Assembly (NCBI GenBank): GCA_017354895.1
Contig: CP071496.1
Coordinates: 992,001-1,056,000 of the forward strand
Direction: 5' to 3'
DNA: 64,000 nucleotides
DNA from: Podospora comata
Taxonomy: Eukaryota; Ascomycota; Sordariomycetes; Sordariales; Podosporaceae
Below the pieces are notes generated by a model, which saw only the letters and a program-made list of their open reading frames with translations, was not told the DNA's origin and did not search any database. Shown in pieces: positions 11,494-22,198 of the stretch. The translations under genes were made by a program, and so were the position numbers. Numbering within the stretch: position 1 is the stretch's first letter; every line of letters begins with the position of its first letter.

Positions 11494-12515
11494 ATGGGTA
11501 CGTAACCGACGACATTCCGATCTTCCAGCCTTCGTATGCAAGTGGACGAGAGAGTCTGAAATACTGTCTCTCTTGTCTGCGAACCATTCGGCAGCAAAAC
11601 TCCGTTTTTGCGCTCCCGGTGTTGCGTCGAGAGAGGCCTCTGTCGATATCATCACAGCCGACTTGTTGTCGCTCCGCGCTGCCCTCCTTGCGATCTGCTT
11701 GGAAGAGGAACAGCCTGCTAGCAAACACGGCGCTGTCGATTGATTGAGGAGCCCTCGGTGTCACAAACCAGCCGGTCGAAGCAAGCCACTTTCAGAGCAT
11801 ACTGGAACCAAAGAGGCTGACTGGCAGTCTGCGAATAGGTATCGATCTCCGCAAGCACCACGAGCGGTCCACGCACCGCAAGGCCCCCAAGAGCGACAAT
11901 GTCTATCTCAAGCTCTTGGTGAAGCTCTACCGCTTCTTGGCTCGTAAGTTCTTCACCCCTCCGTCCACGGAAATGGGATGGGATCGCTAACCAAAAACAC
12001 CAACCACCGACAGGCCGCACTGATGCCCCCTTCAACAAGGTTGTCCTCCGCCGCCTGTTCATGTCCCGCATCAACCGCCCCCCCGTCTCCCTCTCACGCA
12101 TTGCGGCCAACCTTAAGAACGGCAACGACAAGAAGACCATCGTTGTTGTTGGTACCGTCACTGACGACAACCGTCTCTTGACCGTCCCGAAGACCACCAT
12201 TGCCGCTCTCCGCTTCACCGCCACCGCCCGTGCCCGCATCACTGCTGCCGGCGGCCAGGCCATTACCCTTGACCAGCTGGCTCTGGAGAAGCCCACCGGT
12301 GCCAACACCCTCCTCCTCCGTGGCCCCAAGAACTCCCGTGAGGCCTTCAAGCACTTCGGCTTCGGTCCCCACAAGCACAAGGTGCGTTTTTCTCTCGGAA
12401 AACCTTTGGTTGAAGGCAGCACTAACCCCCATTACAGAAGCCCTACGTCGCTTCCAAGGGCCGCAAGTTCGAGCGTGCCCGTGGTCGCAGAAGATCTCGT
12501 GGCTTCAAGGTCTAA
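11494..12515 (+). CDS. RPL18: 60S ribosomal protein eL18
   Basis: This is a large-subunit cytosolic ribosomal protein. Exons 11494-11497, 11839-11943, 12014-12381 and 12438-12515 give 184 residues, the usual length. The first coding exon is only ATG plus one base, followed by a 341-nt intron, a layout common in fungal ribosomal protein genes. The protein reads [20 protein letters not shown], then [37 protein letters not shown] and the basic tail [13 protein letters not shown], all diagnostic of eL18. The GGPKNSREA region ([20 protein letters not shown]) is intact. I looked in the long intron for C/D snoRNA boxes and found no convincing pair. Confidence 0.97.
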
Positions 12516-12775
12516 GCGTCTTTTTTCCGAAAAGAAAAAGCAGACGACAAACGACCTGGAGTTTATACCCGTGGGAGAATCAAAAAAGGGAAAAAAGTCG
12601 GAGCAATACGGCGTTTCTGGCAAATGGCATTGGCGGCAATGGTTATGGAATTTGGTCATCTCTTGTCTTCATGGGCGAACAAGATTCTGCTTTACTGTTA
12701 CGAATCAACTGGCAGCACTCTGCTGGCCATGGAATGACAATGACGCCGTTGGGGCCTGCTCCGAATTTTTACGTG

Positions 12776-12807
<32 letters not shown>

Positions 12808-12974
12808 CTGCCTGTCTATGATGGGAAGAAATGCGATGAATGTGAATTTGAATGGATGTCATTTGCCCTCCTAGGATGGAATGTTTTGAGTAGTTTGTGA
12901 CGTATGTTGGCATTATTTCCACGCTGCTGTTACATGTGTTTTAGCCCAAACAATAACCAGCACATGCCTCAGAC
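12516..12974. other. RPL18 3' region
   Basis: Contains the RPL18 3' UTR and a TG microsatellite. No gene is seen before the converging pseudogene on the minus strand. Confidence 0.5.
12775..12806 (+). repeat. (TG)n microsatellite downstream of RPL18
   Basis: An almost pure TG dinucleotide tract of about 15-16 units lies 260 bases past the RPL18 stop. Confidence 0.95.
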
Positions 12975-15440
12975 CTAGTACGGCGGGACATCAGGAAACT
13001 GATGGATTGGGTCCCTTCCACGTCCGTCCCCGCGATCAAAGTCTGCTCGATTGATACATTTTGGTCTCCAGAAGTCGAGCATCTCGTCTTCTGAAAGCTT
13101 TGGCGGATGGGCAGAGTAAATTCCGCCCTGCGGCAAACCCGGAGCACAGACAACTCGACGGGTCGGGATTGCACAGATCTCCTGTTTTGAGAGAGAAACA
13201 CAAAGTCAGTATGCTTCTTGGAGGTAAACTTGTTAGTAAAAGTATTGAATCTTACATCAAACTTGCACTGTCTGTCGCACTTTGCCCACAGATCCCACCC
13301 AATCCATGACAGAGTGTCTTTGCTGAGCTGTCTGTATCGTGCTACTTCCTGATCGTTGAGCCGAGCCTGATCACCCCAGTAGTTTGTAGTATGTTCCTCA
13401 CTCAAACCGAAGAGGTTCCATTCCCATGTGCAAAGCCTTTCCGTGATGACGCTGAGGGAGTGATATAGAAGGACCTCTGGCCGGCCGAAGGTTGTTAAGT
13501 CCATGCCTGCTGTATAGGTATACTGTTGAACACCGGGTTATAGTCTGCTCTTTGGCGTTGGGGACCTCTCTGATGAATCGGAGATTATGTGGTACTCGAG
13601 ATACGGGCTAGGATTATACATGTAAGTTCGTGGATTTTGGTAATGATCGCTTTGGTTCCTCATTTCCACTCCTGGAAACACTGCGCCAATCTCACGGGCT
13701 CGGGTGCTGTGTTGGGAGAGGGTCGTGGTGAATATAGCTTGCTGGTTTGTACCCGAATATAGGCTATTCTTTCCAGGTCGAAGATGTAATGGTTTGTAAC
13801 TATGAGTGTATTGGTTTATATTATCTGGTTGTATATCGAAAGCTTGTGTCCTTTTTTGAATCCCCATCCTTTGATAAGGCTGTAGTTGTTGCCGACAAGC
13901 TTCCCGGCGTGGTACGATTTGGCAAGACTGGTGAGTTCTGGGTTGCAAAAGGAGATTATGCGGTAGATGTCCAGGTGGAGTCGGGTTTCTGCTAACCCCC
14001 CCCCCCCCTCCCCCCTCTTCAACTCGACCGTAGTGCCACGATGTGCTACGGAGCCACTCGTATGAGCCCTGCTCTGAGAATATGTTGCTGAAACCGTTGG
14101 GCGGTTGGCGGTTGGGGTCGCGTGGGAGGTTTTCTGGATTATCCTGTTCCATGTTGCCGGGTACGGTAATATTAGTGATAAAGAGCTGTTGGAGTTGAGA
14201 GGTATAGTAATCGCATGATAAGAACTCAAAACCGGCGTTCATTCCCGTCAATTCCCAGCTTTTTTTAACTAGAAAAAACCTTTACGGGGCCCCTTATTTA
14301 TCCTATCAGCACCCCCCACCCTACCTTTTGACTTACCTATCCTATAATATAGTAAAAAGCTTTTAAAAACAATAATAAGCGTTTAACTTATCTTTAATGG
14401 CCTTTATATTGATTTTAATAGCCTTTAACTATCTTTTAAAGCCCTTAACCCATTTTTTAAGCCCCTTTAACTATCTTTTAACGTCTTTTAATTATCTTTT
14501 AACGTCTTTTAATTATCTTTTAACATTTTTCAACTACGATTTAGAGCCTATTAAATACCTTTTAACCCTTAATAATTATACTTTGTAATATAGTTAAATT
14601 CTATATTGAGGGGGGTTGCTGGTCAGATAAATAGGGGGCACCGTATAGGTTCTCTCTTTTACTAACTTGCAGAGGTCAAGAGTGCGTTGGTCTTTGTCAT
14701 TGATGAGGTTGTAGTCTGGATGTAGCGGGACGTGGCCTTGGAGGATTGATATCTTAGAGTCTCATGTGCCGAAGGCGGTCAGGGTGGCGGATTGACCGTT
14801 GAAGTAGATGATGTTGAGGGGTCGAGTTGTCTGGTAGAGATGCAAGTTTGAACGGCCGAAACCACTGTAGATGCCTACTGATATTTTTCTGTATATATGT
14901 ACAGGTTAGAATATCTCCAACCTATTCTTACACGGAGACATAAGAGATGATAGAAATCTGAGTTTAAAACACATAGGCATTCGCGTCAAAAGCAAAGAAG
15001 GTCGGCTTTTTGGGTGGACCGGGAGTATGTTTGGCATGGTACACAAGTGTTGCCGGCGCGATGCTCCCAGCGACTATGAAATGCCCATTTGTGGGGTACA
15101 AGTTCGGCCGTTGTTGGAGGAGACCTTGGACCGAATCGAAGATGAAAGGTACGACAGTCTGGTAGTACTCGGAGGCGAGAGTGGGAGGTGAATTCTGGAT
15201 TGCACCCCCAAAGAGATGCAACGAGGACCAAATGTCCAATACAGTATATGGCGCAACTAAAAGGCTAAAGAATCCCAGAAATGCCATGGCATACATGCCA
15301 CGGTTGCGCGTGCAAATTATTATGCTCTTTTCGAAAACACTAGGTAAAGGAAGATTGGATTTAGAGCTTCGAGTCGAAGGCGGCTTAGGTAAAGGTATTA
15401 TAATAAATCTGTCCTGTCTCATCAAAGGTGACAATTTCAA
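12975..15440 (-). pseudogene. Decayed membrane-anchored protein gene, split by a MITE
   Basis: Read on the minus strand, pieces in several frames look like one protein. The N-terminal piece (15440-14964) has one clear membrane span (MYAMAFLGFFSLLVAPYTVL) and a stop after FFAFDANAYVF. A second piece (14889-14665) reads YSGFGRSNLHLYQ and LNIIYFNGQSATLTAFG, then a stop, then GHVPLHPDYNL to DLCKL. After the 391-bp insertion, a third piece (14260-13540) reads MNAGFEFLSCDYYTSQLQ and EQGSYEWLRSTSWHYGR, shifting frame at a G-run near 14000-14017. The last piece (13504-12975) has an intron at about 13206-13254 and ends PRCIN-type CYS/Trp-rich sequence (EMLDFWRPKCINRADFDRG) and PDVPPY. I recognise this only as a type of uncharacterised fungal protein with an N-terminal anchor; function unknown. 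At least two stops and two frame changes argue for a pseudogene, though the homopolymer shift could be a sequencing error. Confidence 0.7.
14272..14662. mobile_element. MITE-like non-autonomous DNA element (391 bp, TA duplication)
   Basis: The ends are imperfect inverted repeats of about 45-50 bp. The left end contains ACCTTTACGGGGCCCC then TTATTTATC and a C-run; the reverse complement of the right end contains ACCTATACGGTGCCCC then CTATTTATC and a C-run. The element is flanked by TA (14270-14271 and 14663-14664). The interior is very AT-rich, with no coding capacity and repeated TCTTTTAA-type units. Removing the element with one TA rejoins host codons in frame (DLCKLV to KKSWELTGMNAGFE), which fixes the borders. 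TA duplication and size fit a Tc1/mariner-type MITE; the superfamily is inferred. Confidence 0.85.
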
Positions 15441-16074
15441 TCGATATACAGTGCAAGGCTCTACTGTGTTATCGTTGGATCTCGGTGCGTGGGATGAATC
15501 AGTCAGGAAACCTCTCTCAGGTGGTATTGAGGAAATGTCAGGATGAATATTTTTATGCTACATGTGGCCGGACAATGAGGAAGACACTTGTCGGGGCGGT
15601 CAGCGGCATCAGCGGCTGTCGGCTATGAGTGAAACAAGTGGTCCGCAAACTGGGCTGTGTTTCCCAGTTGCCTGACGAGAAGGTACACCTTTCCTGCACA
15701 TGCCGCCATGCAACAGCATGTAGGAGAATGGCGTTAACAACCACAGTGTTGGTGATATCTTCTATGGTTCCTAAACTCAAGAAATGGTAGGGTAAGCCAA
15801 AATGACATCGAGAGGCCTAACTAAACTCAAAGTTTCGACTGGCCTAGTAAGGGGGAATTAAGAGGGCAGTTTGGACCCAAGTTTTTACAGTATTAAGTAG
15901 TCCTAGCTAAGGTGACGTGATCACCGTAAAGAGCTTTCTATTTATGGTGCCATTCCCTAGTTGACATCATTCCAAGATTACTGCGTTATAACCGCGAAAG
16001 TATTCCACCCCGACCCGTGAAAGTGATGTGCAAAATTTGAGGTCTATGCCAAAGCATTGGCTCTCAATCATCAA
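15441..16074. other. Intergenic, no supported gene
   Basis: This lies upstream of the decayed membrane-protein gene and downstream of the 797-residue gene. Short frames on both strands have no motifs. Confidence 0.4.
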
Positions 16075-18704
16075 TCAATCCTCATCTTCGTCTTCCAAGT
16101 CACCAAGGAAATCCCACCACTCCAACGATAGCTGCGCATTGACAGAGTCAACGAATATGTCTTCGGGGCTGGTGGAGAGTTTGGCGTCAGCATGTCTATG
16201 TAATAGCTCACAAACGGAAAGAAGCCCCATTCTCCAAAGCTCGTACAGGCCTCTCAAAACTATTGTTTGAGCCTTGGAAAGATATACAACAAATGGTCTT
16301 GAAGGCTGATCTGGGGACATGGTGGTCCTCTTTCAGCGCCATGTCTTTCCGAAACGTTGGCGGCCACCCAACTTGCAGGCCTCGCGTCATCAAAAAGAAA
16401 GAAAAACTCACCCATGAATCATGCTCCCGCAAAGCTGACCATTACACTCTTGCAAAAGATCCGGATACCAGCTATTCACTTCTGCGATTTTACCTTCTGT
16501 CAACCACACACAATCCCATATTCCTTTGCCAAAGCCCAGGTGGGGGACAACTCACCATCATTCTCCTTCATAAAAGCCCAGAGATTCTTCTTCACCATCT
16601 CGACGTTACTCAAAAAGTCCCCCAAGATACCCACCGCCTCCTCACGCTCCATAACAGACAGCCTCTTCACTCCACTCGGCAAAGGCTGCTGTCGTGGAAT
16701 AGCCGCCTTCTCCTCTAACTCTTTCAGTCTCACATCCACAAGACCTAGGTCGGTTTCTGGAGATGTGATGCTCAGAAATTCCCTCAAGCCGACCACCTCG
16801 ATTTCGTCAAGAGCAGGCAGCTGCACCGGCAGTCGGGCCACCTCGACGCGCGGTTTCATCCGGGCAAACGCGTACCTCGCCCAGTTGGTAGCGTGGTGAG
16901 CACGCGTCGTCCAGCTCTCCAGATCTCTCGTGATGCGGTTGTGGTGTAGCGAGACCAAAACAATCCAGCTGTTGGGCTCGAGGGTGCGCACAAGTGGCCA
17001 ACAGTCACCGACGTGTTCGCTTCTCCGGCTAGTTCCGGGACGGAGCGGCACTGCGGAGCTCTCCAGTGGGATTTGGCTGATTTGGTAGTCGTTGTTCATG
17101 CCGTTCAGTGCTGGGGGTGCGGAGCAGAAATCAAAGAGCTTTTCAGAGGCCTCGACCCCGGTGGAACCGGGTTGTACTGATCTCAGAATGTACTGGATGA
17201 AGCCGGCTGCGAACCGCTCTGGTTGAAGCATCAAGTTGCCCATGGGGAAGTAGTTTGGCCAAAAGCGTTCCCGGCCTAGTCCGTACGTCTGGTGTCTGAC
17301 AAACATGTGCTGGACTGGGAATATGTCGACAGGAATCTGGTAGCTAGGTATGGGAATGGGTCCGTAGTGTCGTGCCGATCGCAATGGTGTTGACAGAAAG
17401 TCTGCGACTAGGATATGCTTTTTGGTCATAGAAGACGGCATTTTAAGCATCTCGACGAAAAGCTCGGTGCTGCTCAGTTGGTCCCCTTGGCGTGGGTGTT
17501 TGGCAAAATACAGATTCTGTATGGTTGGAAAGCGCGCCAGGACCTCAAGAACTTCCGATGGGCTGCTTTTGAGTGTATCGGCACAAAGACTGATGGCTCT
17601 AATGGGGGTGTCTGACAACCGATTGCCCAGTACAGTTGAAATAGAGTGGGCCGAGAGATTGTTGAAAGGTGTTAGGTCGAGTTGCTCCTGTCCTTCTACT
17701 GTCAGGGCAATGAGTTGCGCGATGGGTTGATGGTCGCCCAAATTCGCAGAATGTTTGATCAAGTAGCGTCGTAGTTCATTCTGAAAGTTGGGGATAGCCC
17801 GAACGTGTTCAAAAACAGAGATATCCACATCCTCCATCTCGGCAGCACCACGAACCAATGTTCTGAATACTTGGTCACGGAGAGATGGTGGCGGAAGGGG
17901 TTTCTGGGACGACTTAAAAGGCCACCCAACTGTGGTAGCATATTAGTGACAATCTCTAGTCTCCCCATTCTGCGTCGAGCAACTCAACTTACAATGCAAC
18001 GTTGGCACATCCATTACTTTCCATCGAGAGGTGATTGCTGATGCCTTTTTAAACTCATCGGTAAACTCATCAACGGAGCCTCCATACAAACGTTCGTTCA
18101 CGAAAGCGCACGCAGTGATAAAATCGACAACTGATAGCGGTCTTGACGAGGGAGAGCCATCTGGCCAGAGAGCTTGACGGTTTAGGCGGGACGGATGAAG
18201 ATAAATGCCGTATCGAACCTTGGCCGGGTCCGACACATCGATCACAAGCATGTGACGATGGAGGGCGCGCTCAAAGTGGTGGTAGACGCTTGCCAGAGGC
18301 CAATGCCCAATGTTTTGGTTGGTGGCCGTTTGTTCACGGGTGACAGCGATAGCAAGACAAGTCGCAATGAAGGGGAACTCTGGGTGACCAGCCCGTGACG
18401 ATCCTTCGTTCGGCCATGGCGGTCCAGGCTGGTTGTAGAAGTCGTAGGCAAGAGAAAGCTCTGCCCGAGTTCCAAGATAATTCAAAGGATCTGAAAAATA
18501 GCGGAGAGCTTTGGCACAGCTTGTCAAGAAGGTGCCTGAGGTGCAGTCAGCAGTGAAGGCAGCCAGAGGGTAATGTGGTGCTTGTTGGTCTGGGCCAAGT
18601 CTGGCCACAGCAAGCATGAGCCAGGGTTTATCTGGAACATCTCGATCAGGCTCATAAAATCTGGACTGGCGCCAGCCGTTCTCAGAGGCTTTTTGGTACG
18701 GCAT
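16075..18704 (-). CDS. Unrecognised 797-residue fungal protein
   Basis: No function is recognised. Minus-strand exons are 18704-17993, 17929-16556, 16496-16412 and 16297-16075. The second exon could run on to a stop at 16500, but a strong GTGAGT donor at 16555 and a GACAG acceptor at 16497 keep the frame, as does the next intron (GTGAGT donor at 16411, TTCAAG acceptor at 16298). The resulting end reads IAEVNSWYPDLLQEC, CGSMIHGPFVVYLSKAQ and an acidic LGDLEDEDED. The middle (residues ~250-380) has leucine-rich spacing like degenerate repeats (DLTPFNNLSAHSISTVLGN, LEVLARFPTIQNLYFAKH). No signal peptide or membrane span is visible. It is divergent from the Zn2Cys6 gene, with 435 bp between starts. 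The last two junctions are less certain than the first. Confidence 0.72.
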
Positions 18705-19139
18705 GTTCGAAAGTGTTGGGATATATCAGGACAAGTGAAAAAGTAGGTAGTAGATGAACAGAATCAGATGTATATTACGACATTAAATCAACCAAAAAGT
18801 CAACGAAATCCCACAAGACATGGAAAGAGACACAGATGAGAATTGAGGATGCTGAGAGCGGTGAAAGTGCAAGTTGCTTTTTGTCATTGATAGTGAGGTA
18901 GGTTAGTTTAAGGTTGGGTACCGAGGCTTGGGAGCGGTTACCTAACAACTGTAAGTAATACGGTTATGGCACCAGCTGAAATCGGCCCGCATATTACGGA
19001 TACCTATCGCTTACGGCTAGTGACAGCCGGACATTTCCGCCCACAGCGGGCAAGCAGTCCTCAACAAATCCACCACATCACATGGCCAAAAAACATCCGG
19101 ATAAGCACAAATCACCGAAGTACACGCCTCACCCTCATC
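18705..19139. other. Shared divergent promoter region
   Basis: This separates the minus-strand 797-residue gene from the plus-strand Zn2Cys6 gene. The frame of the latter is open back to an ATG at 18966, so part may be coding. Confidence 0.5.
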
Positions 19140-20489
19140 ATGCCCGATCCTGATGATGGCAGCCCCTCAGTGGACAGCCCATCACCGGCACCCGTCCCGA
19201 ATGACAACGCGACAACAACAACCACAACAACCCCCAGGGTCGCGTCGCCAAAGGGCCCGAGGAGACGTGCTCCAAACCGAACAGTTGACGGTGGTCCACC
19301 CGCCTGTGTCAAGTGTCATGGATTCAAGATGCGCTGCATCCGCCAACCAGATCAAAAAGATTGCAACCGATGTATCAATGCCAAAATTGAGTGTGTTCCC
19401 CGCGAGCCTGGCTCGGTAGGAAGGCCACGACTGCCTCGGCCGCCCGGGTGGAAGAGGAGTCACTACAAAAAAGGCCGGCGACTTGGCGATCAACTTGTGC
19501 AATCAACCTCACAAGCGGCTGAAGACCTTGATCCAGAATCATCCTCACCTACAAATTCAACCGAGGCCACACCCCCAGAACCAACAAGCCCAGCCAAGAG
19601 TTCAGCACCAGCTCGATATGGTGGTCCCATCATCGGACTAGCAGGCTACAACGCTCTCTTGCCCAATTTTGACGGCCTCCCCCATAACAGCCCGGCCGCT
19701 GCCGCCAACGCTCGTGGGAGTATCTACACAGAAAGCACCTTCAGAGCCCCTCAACAACCACAACCGCCGCTTCACCCATTGTTCCGTTCAACTCAGACCC
19801 CTCCTGAACCCCAACCCTCACCTCAACCTCGACAACAACAACATACCGCTTACGCACCAGCAGACCAAGACCCAATAGAACAACTCACCCGCCTCCAGCT
19901 ACAAATCTATCAACACCACACCCTAGCCAAGAAGAACGAGCCCTCCATAAGAAAAGACGGCAACAAGCCAACCGGCACTGAACCACTCGACACATCCTGG
20001 ATCAACCCCCTCTTTCAATCAGCCTCCCTTTTCCACACCATCCTCTCTTCCTTTGCCGCATCTCCGCCTGATACAGCAACCTTCTTGATGATAATCTCAA
20101 TCTACACCCGCCTCTTGCAAACGTTTGACCTTTTGGCGGATTGTATACAACGCTACATATGGTGGCACGGCATCTGTGGCTCGCCTATGGTGCAAGATGA
20201 CAAGAATTTTATCAGCGGGCTGAGCGATTCGGTGGTTGTTACGATAGGGGGGGTGGAGGTGCCGCGGAGTGTGAAGGGGAGTAAGGTGGCGCTTATAGAC
20301 ACGACGAGGGCGGCACATTACTTGACCTTTGGACTGATGGAGAAAATTTGGGGGGTGTTAGATGGGTGGGTGGGAGGGGAGGATATGGTGGTGAAGAAGG
20401 GGGCGATGGAAGGGGTGGGGAGGTTGGAGGAGAAGGTGAGGGAGAATTTTGTGCGGACTAGATGGAGGAAGATGCCGGAGCGAGGGTGA
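19140..20489 (+). CDS. Zn2Cys6 transcription factor
   Basis: This is a fungal binuclear zinc-cluster DNA-binding protein, with no intron. The cluster starts at Cys56 (from ATG 19140) as CVKCHGFKMRC, then NRC and CINAKIEC: spacing C-X2-C-X6-C-X8-C-X2-C-X6-C, the allowed long-loop form. A basic linker follows (GRPRLPRPPGWKRSHYKKGR), then a Pro/Gln-rich region and a helical C-terminal part with FHTILSSFAASPPDTATF and LMIISIYTRLLQTFDLL, like the regulatory region of AflR-type factors. The frame extends 58 codons upstream to ATG 18966, but MPDPDDGSPSVDSPSP is the more natural start because the extra part reads like leader sequence. Target genes are unknown; the GH6 cellulase is next downstream on the opposite strand, and no link is shown. 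Confidence 0.85.
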   Translation: MPDPDDGSPSVDSPSPAPVPNDNATTTTTTTPRVASPKGPRRRAPNRTVDGGPPACVKCHGFKMRCIRQPDQKDCNRCINAKIECVPREPGSVGRPRLPRPPGWKRSHYKKGRRLGDQLVQSTSQAAEDLDPESSSPTNSTEATPPEPTSPAKSSAPARYGGPIIGLAGYNALLPNFDGLPHNSPAAAANARGSIYTESTFRAPQQPQPPLHPLFRSTQTPPEPQPSPQPRQQQHTAYAPADQDPIEQLTRLQLQIYQHHTLAKKNEPSIRKDGNKPTGTEPLDTSWINPLFQSASLFHTILSSFAASPPDTATFLMIISIYTRLLQTFDLLADCIQRYIWWHGICGSPMVQDDKNFISGLSDSVVVTIGGVEVPRSVKGSKVALIDTTRAAHYLTFGLMEKIWGVLDGWVGGEDMVVKKGAMEGVGRLEEKVRENFVRTRWRKMPERG

Positions 20490-20940
20490 GAGGGAGGCGG
20501 ATTATGTTCTTGGACAACTCGTGACGGAGGGTGATCTAACCAAGCCAGCGTTACCTCCAAAGTCTTGGTGAGCGGATTTCTATGATTTCTATCATGGCAA
20601 TGTGTTGGCTTGGCTGGCTCGCTTACTCCTCCTTAGTTCGCCGCCCGTCTTGGACATCTTATCACAGAAGACTTGTCACTCCAGTTTTGCTCAGTTTCAA
20701 GTCCTTCATCACCAAGCAAAGGTCACTATTATTGCACAAACACAAAAGGTAAAGAATGCAAATGCATTGTATGTATGTACACTCCCAACAACCAAACAAA
20801 ACCTAGCAAACGATCTTTTATATGCACAGGATGGCGCGCCCCCTTAGAGAAGACCAAGAAAAGCTAACCAACTGACCGCCCTAGGTTCTGCTCCATTTTT
20901 CACCACCGCCCCTTTTCCCGCTCTCCCAAGCATCAACCGC
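20490..20940. other. Convergent 3' region between Zn2Cys6 gene and GH6 cellulase
   Basis: No gene is supported; both neighbouring genes end here. Confidence 0.5.
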
Positions 20941-22198
20941 TTAAAGAAGGGAAGGGTTAGAGTTGCGAAGCAACATCTCAAAGTACTCCTGGTGCCAGGC
21001 ACCGGCCTCGGGCGAAGGCTGGAAGGCATCGGGCTTGCCGCAGAAGCTGTCATAACGAACAGCCGAGCTGTCGGAAGTACCATCCGACTCACCGCCGGGC
21101 TTGACCCAGACGAAGGCATCAGCCAGCTCGAGGCCGGTGTCGGCCGAGGGGGGACGGCCGAAGCCGGCACCGTCGACGTTGCACCAGTTACCCCACTCCT
21201 CGCGGAGACCCTGGACACCACTGCGGCCAGTGTCGACGATGGCGTGGTTGGGCATGCCGGCGGCCTTGAGGCGCTGGCCAAAGGTGTTGACGTAAGTGCG
21301 CTCGTTCTGGCACGAGTTGTACTTGGCGTCGGAGGCGGAGGAGAACTCGCCGGGGGACAGGTCCCAGGCGTTCCAGCCGGCCACGTTGGTGGCGATGCCA
21401 CGGAACTGCTTGGGGCTGCCGGCGGCCTTGTAGGCCTTGGCGAGCTCCTCGGCGCCGGGCTTGAGGTTGGCGTCCCAGCCGAGCCAGCCGCCGTGGCCGG
21501 CGTCGATGTACTGGACGACGTTGGGGAGGTTGAGCGTCTTGAGCGCGTAGGCGACACCGTCGCGGTAGCCGGCGGCCGAGTTGCGGCAGGCCTGAACGTC
21601 GGAGTTGGTGACCAGGTTGGGGAGCGAATCGGGCTCAATGACGAGCGCGACGGCGGTTTTGGGGTGGGCCTTGAGGATGGAGGCGATGCCTTGACACAGC
21701 TGTCAGTCGTCTTTTTTCCTTGGTAAAGATGTCATTGAGGATTTACTTACGGTCAATGAACTCAGTCTTGTACCTGTTGAGCTCGCCAACCTTCAGCTCA
21801 CCGTTGGAGGCCTTGGCAGCGCAATCACGGCCGGGAAGATCGTAGACGACGACACCGAGGATCTCGTTGCAAGGAACCTCGGCGAGAGCGGGCTCGAGCC
21901 TGTCAACATTGGCGATGGTGTCGAGCCAGACAAAGGAACCGGTGTCGGCAACCTTGCGGGCGGCAGCCTCGAGGGAGGGGTCGGAAAGGTTGGGGATGGC
22001 GAGCTCCTCGATCTCCTTGCGGTAGAAGTTGTTGGCGTGGAGGGTGTACTGCTTGAAGACGTTTGTCTGGGCGTTGAGGGAGACGGCCGAGGCGCAACCA
22101 GCTTGTCTCTTGGTGGGCTTGTCCTGGGTGGTCGGGGAAGGGGCGGCAACGGCTGAGGCGACGAGCGCCAGAGCGGCGGTGGAGCTGGTGATCTTCAT
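20941..22198 (-). CDS. Cellobiohydrolase, glycoside hydrolase family 6, catalytic domain only
   Basis: This secreted enzyme releases cellobiose from cellulose non-reducing ends by inversion. Exons 22198-21751 and 21689-20941 give 398 residues. A signal peptide (MKITSSTAALALVASAVAAP) is followed by a dibasic KR (30-31) before QAGCASAV, a likely Kex2 processing site. The general acid is in LVIEPDSLPNLV (Asp170) and the partner aspartate in VVYDLPGRDCAAKASNGE (Asp125). DAGHGGWLGW, WVKPGGESDGTS and the closing EAGAWHQEYFEMLL are all family hallmarks. There is no N-terminal CBM1 or Ser/Thr linker, unlike Cel6A of Trichoderma; this matches the single-domain fungal GH6 subgroup. Whether it is an endo- or exo-enzyme depends on active-site loops; their presence here suggests cellobiohydrolase. 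Confidence 0.95.

Noticed and set aside
11498-11838. Possible snoRNA in the long RPL18 first intron
   Set aside because: No convincing C box (RTGATGA) paired with a D box (CTGA) and terminal stem was found by eye.
16500-17858. Minus-strand frame ending KEYGIVCG as a complete gene
   Set aside because: Its start lies mid-exon and its end bypasses a strong donor; it is part of the 797-residue gene.
20992-21726. 244-codon plus-strand frame antisense to the GH6 gene
   Set aside because: Gly/Val-rich shadow of the cellulase exon, crossing its intron without signals.
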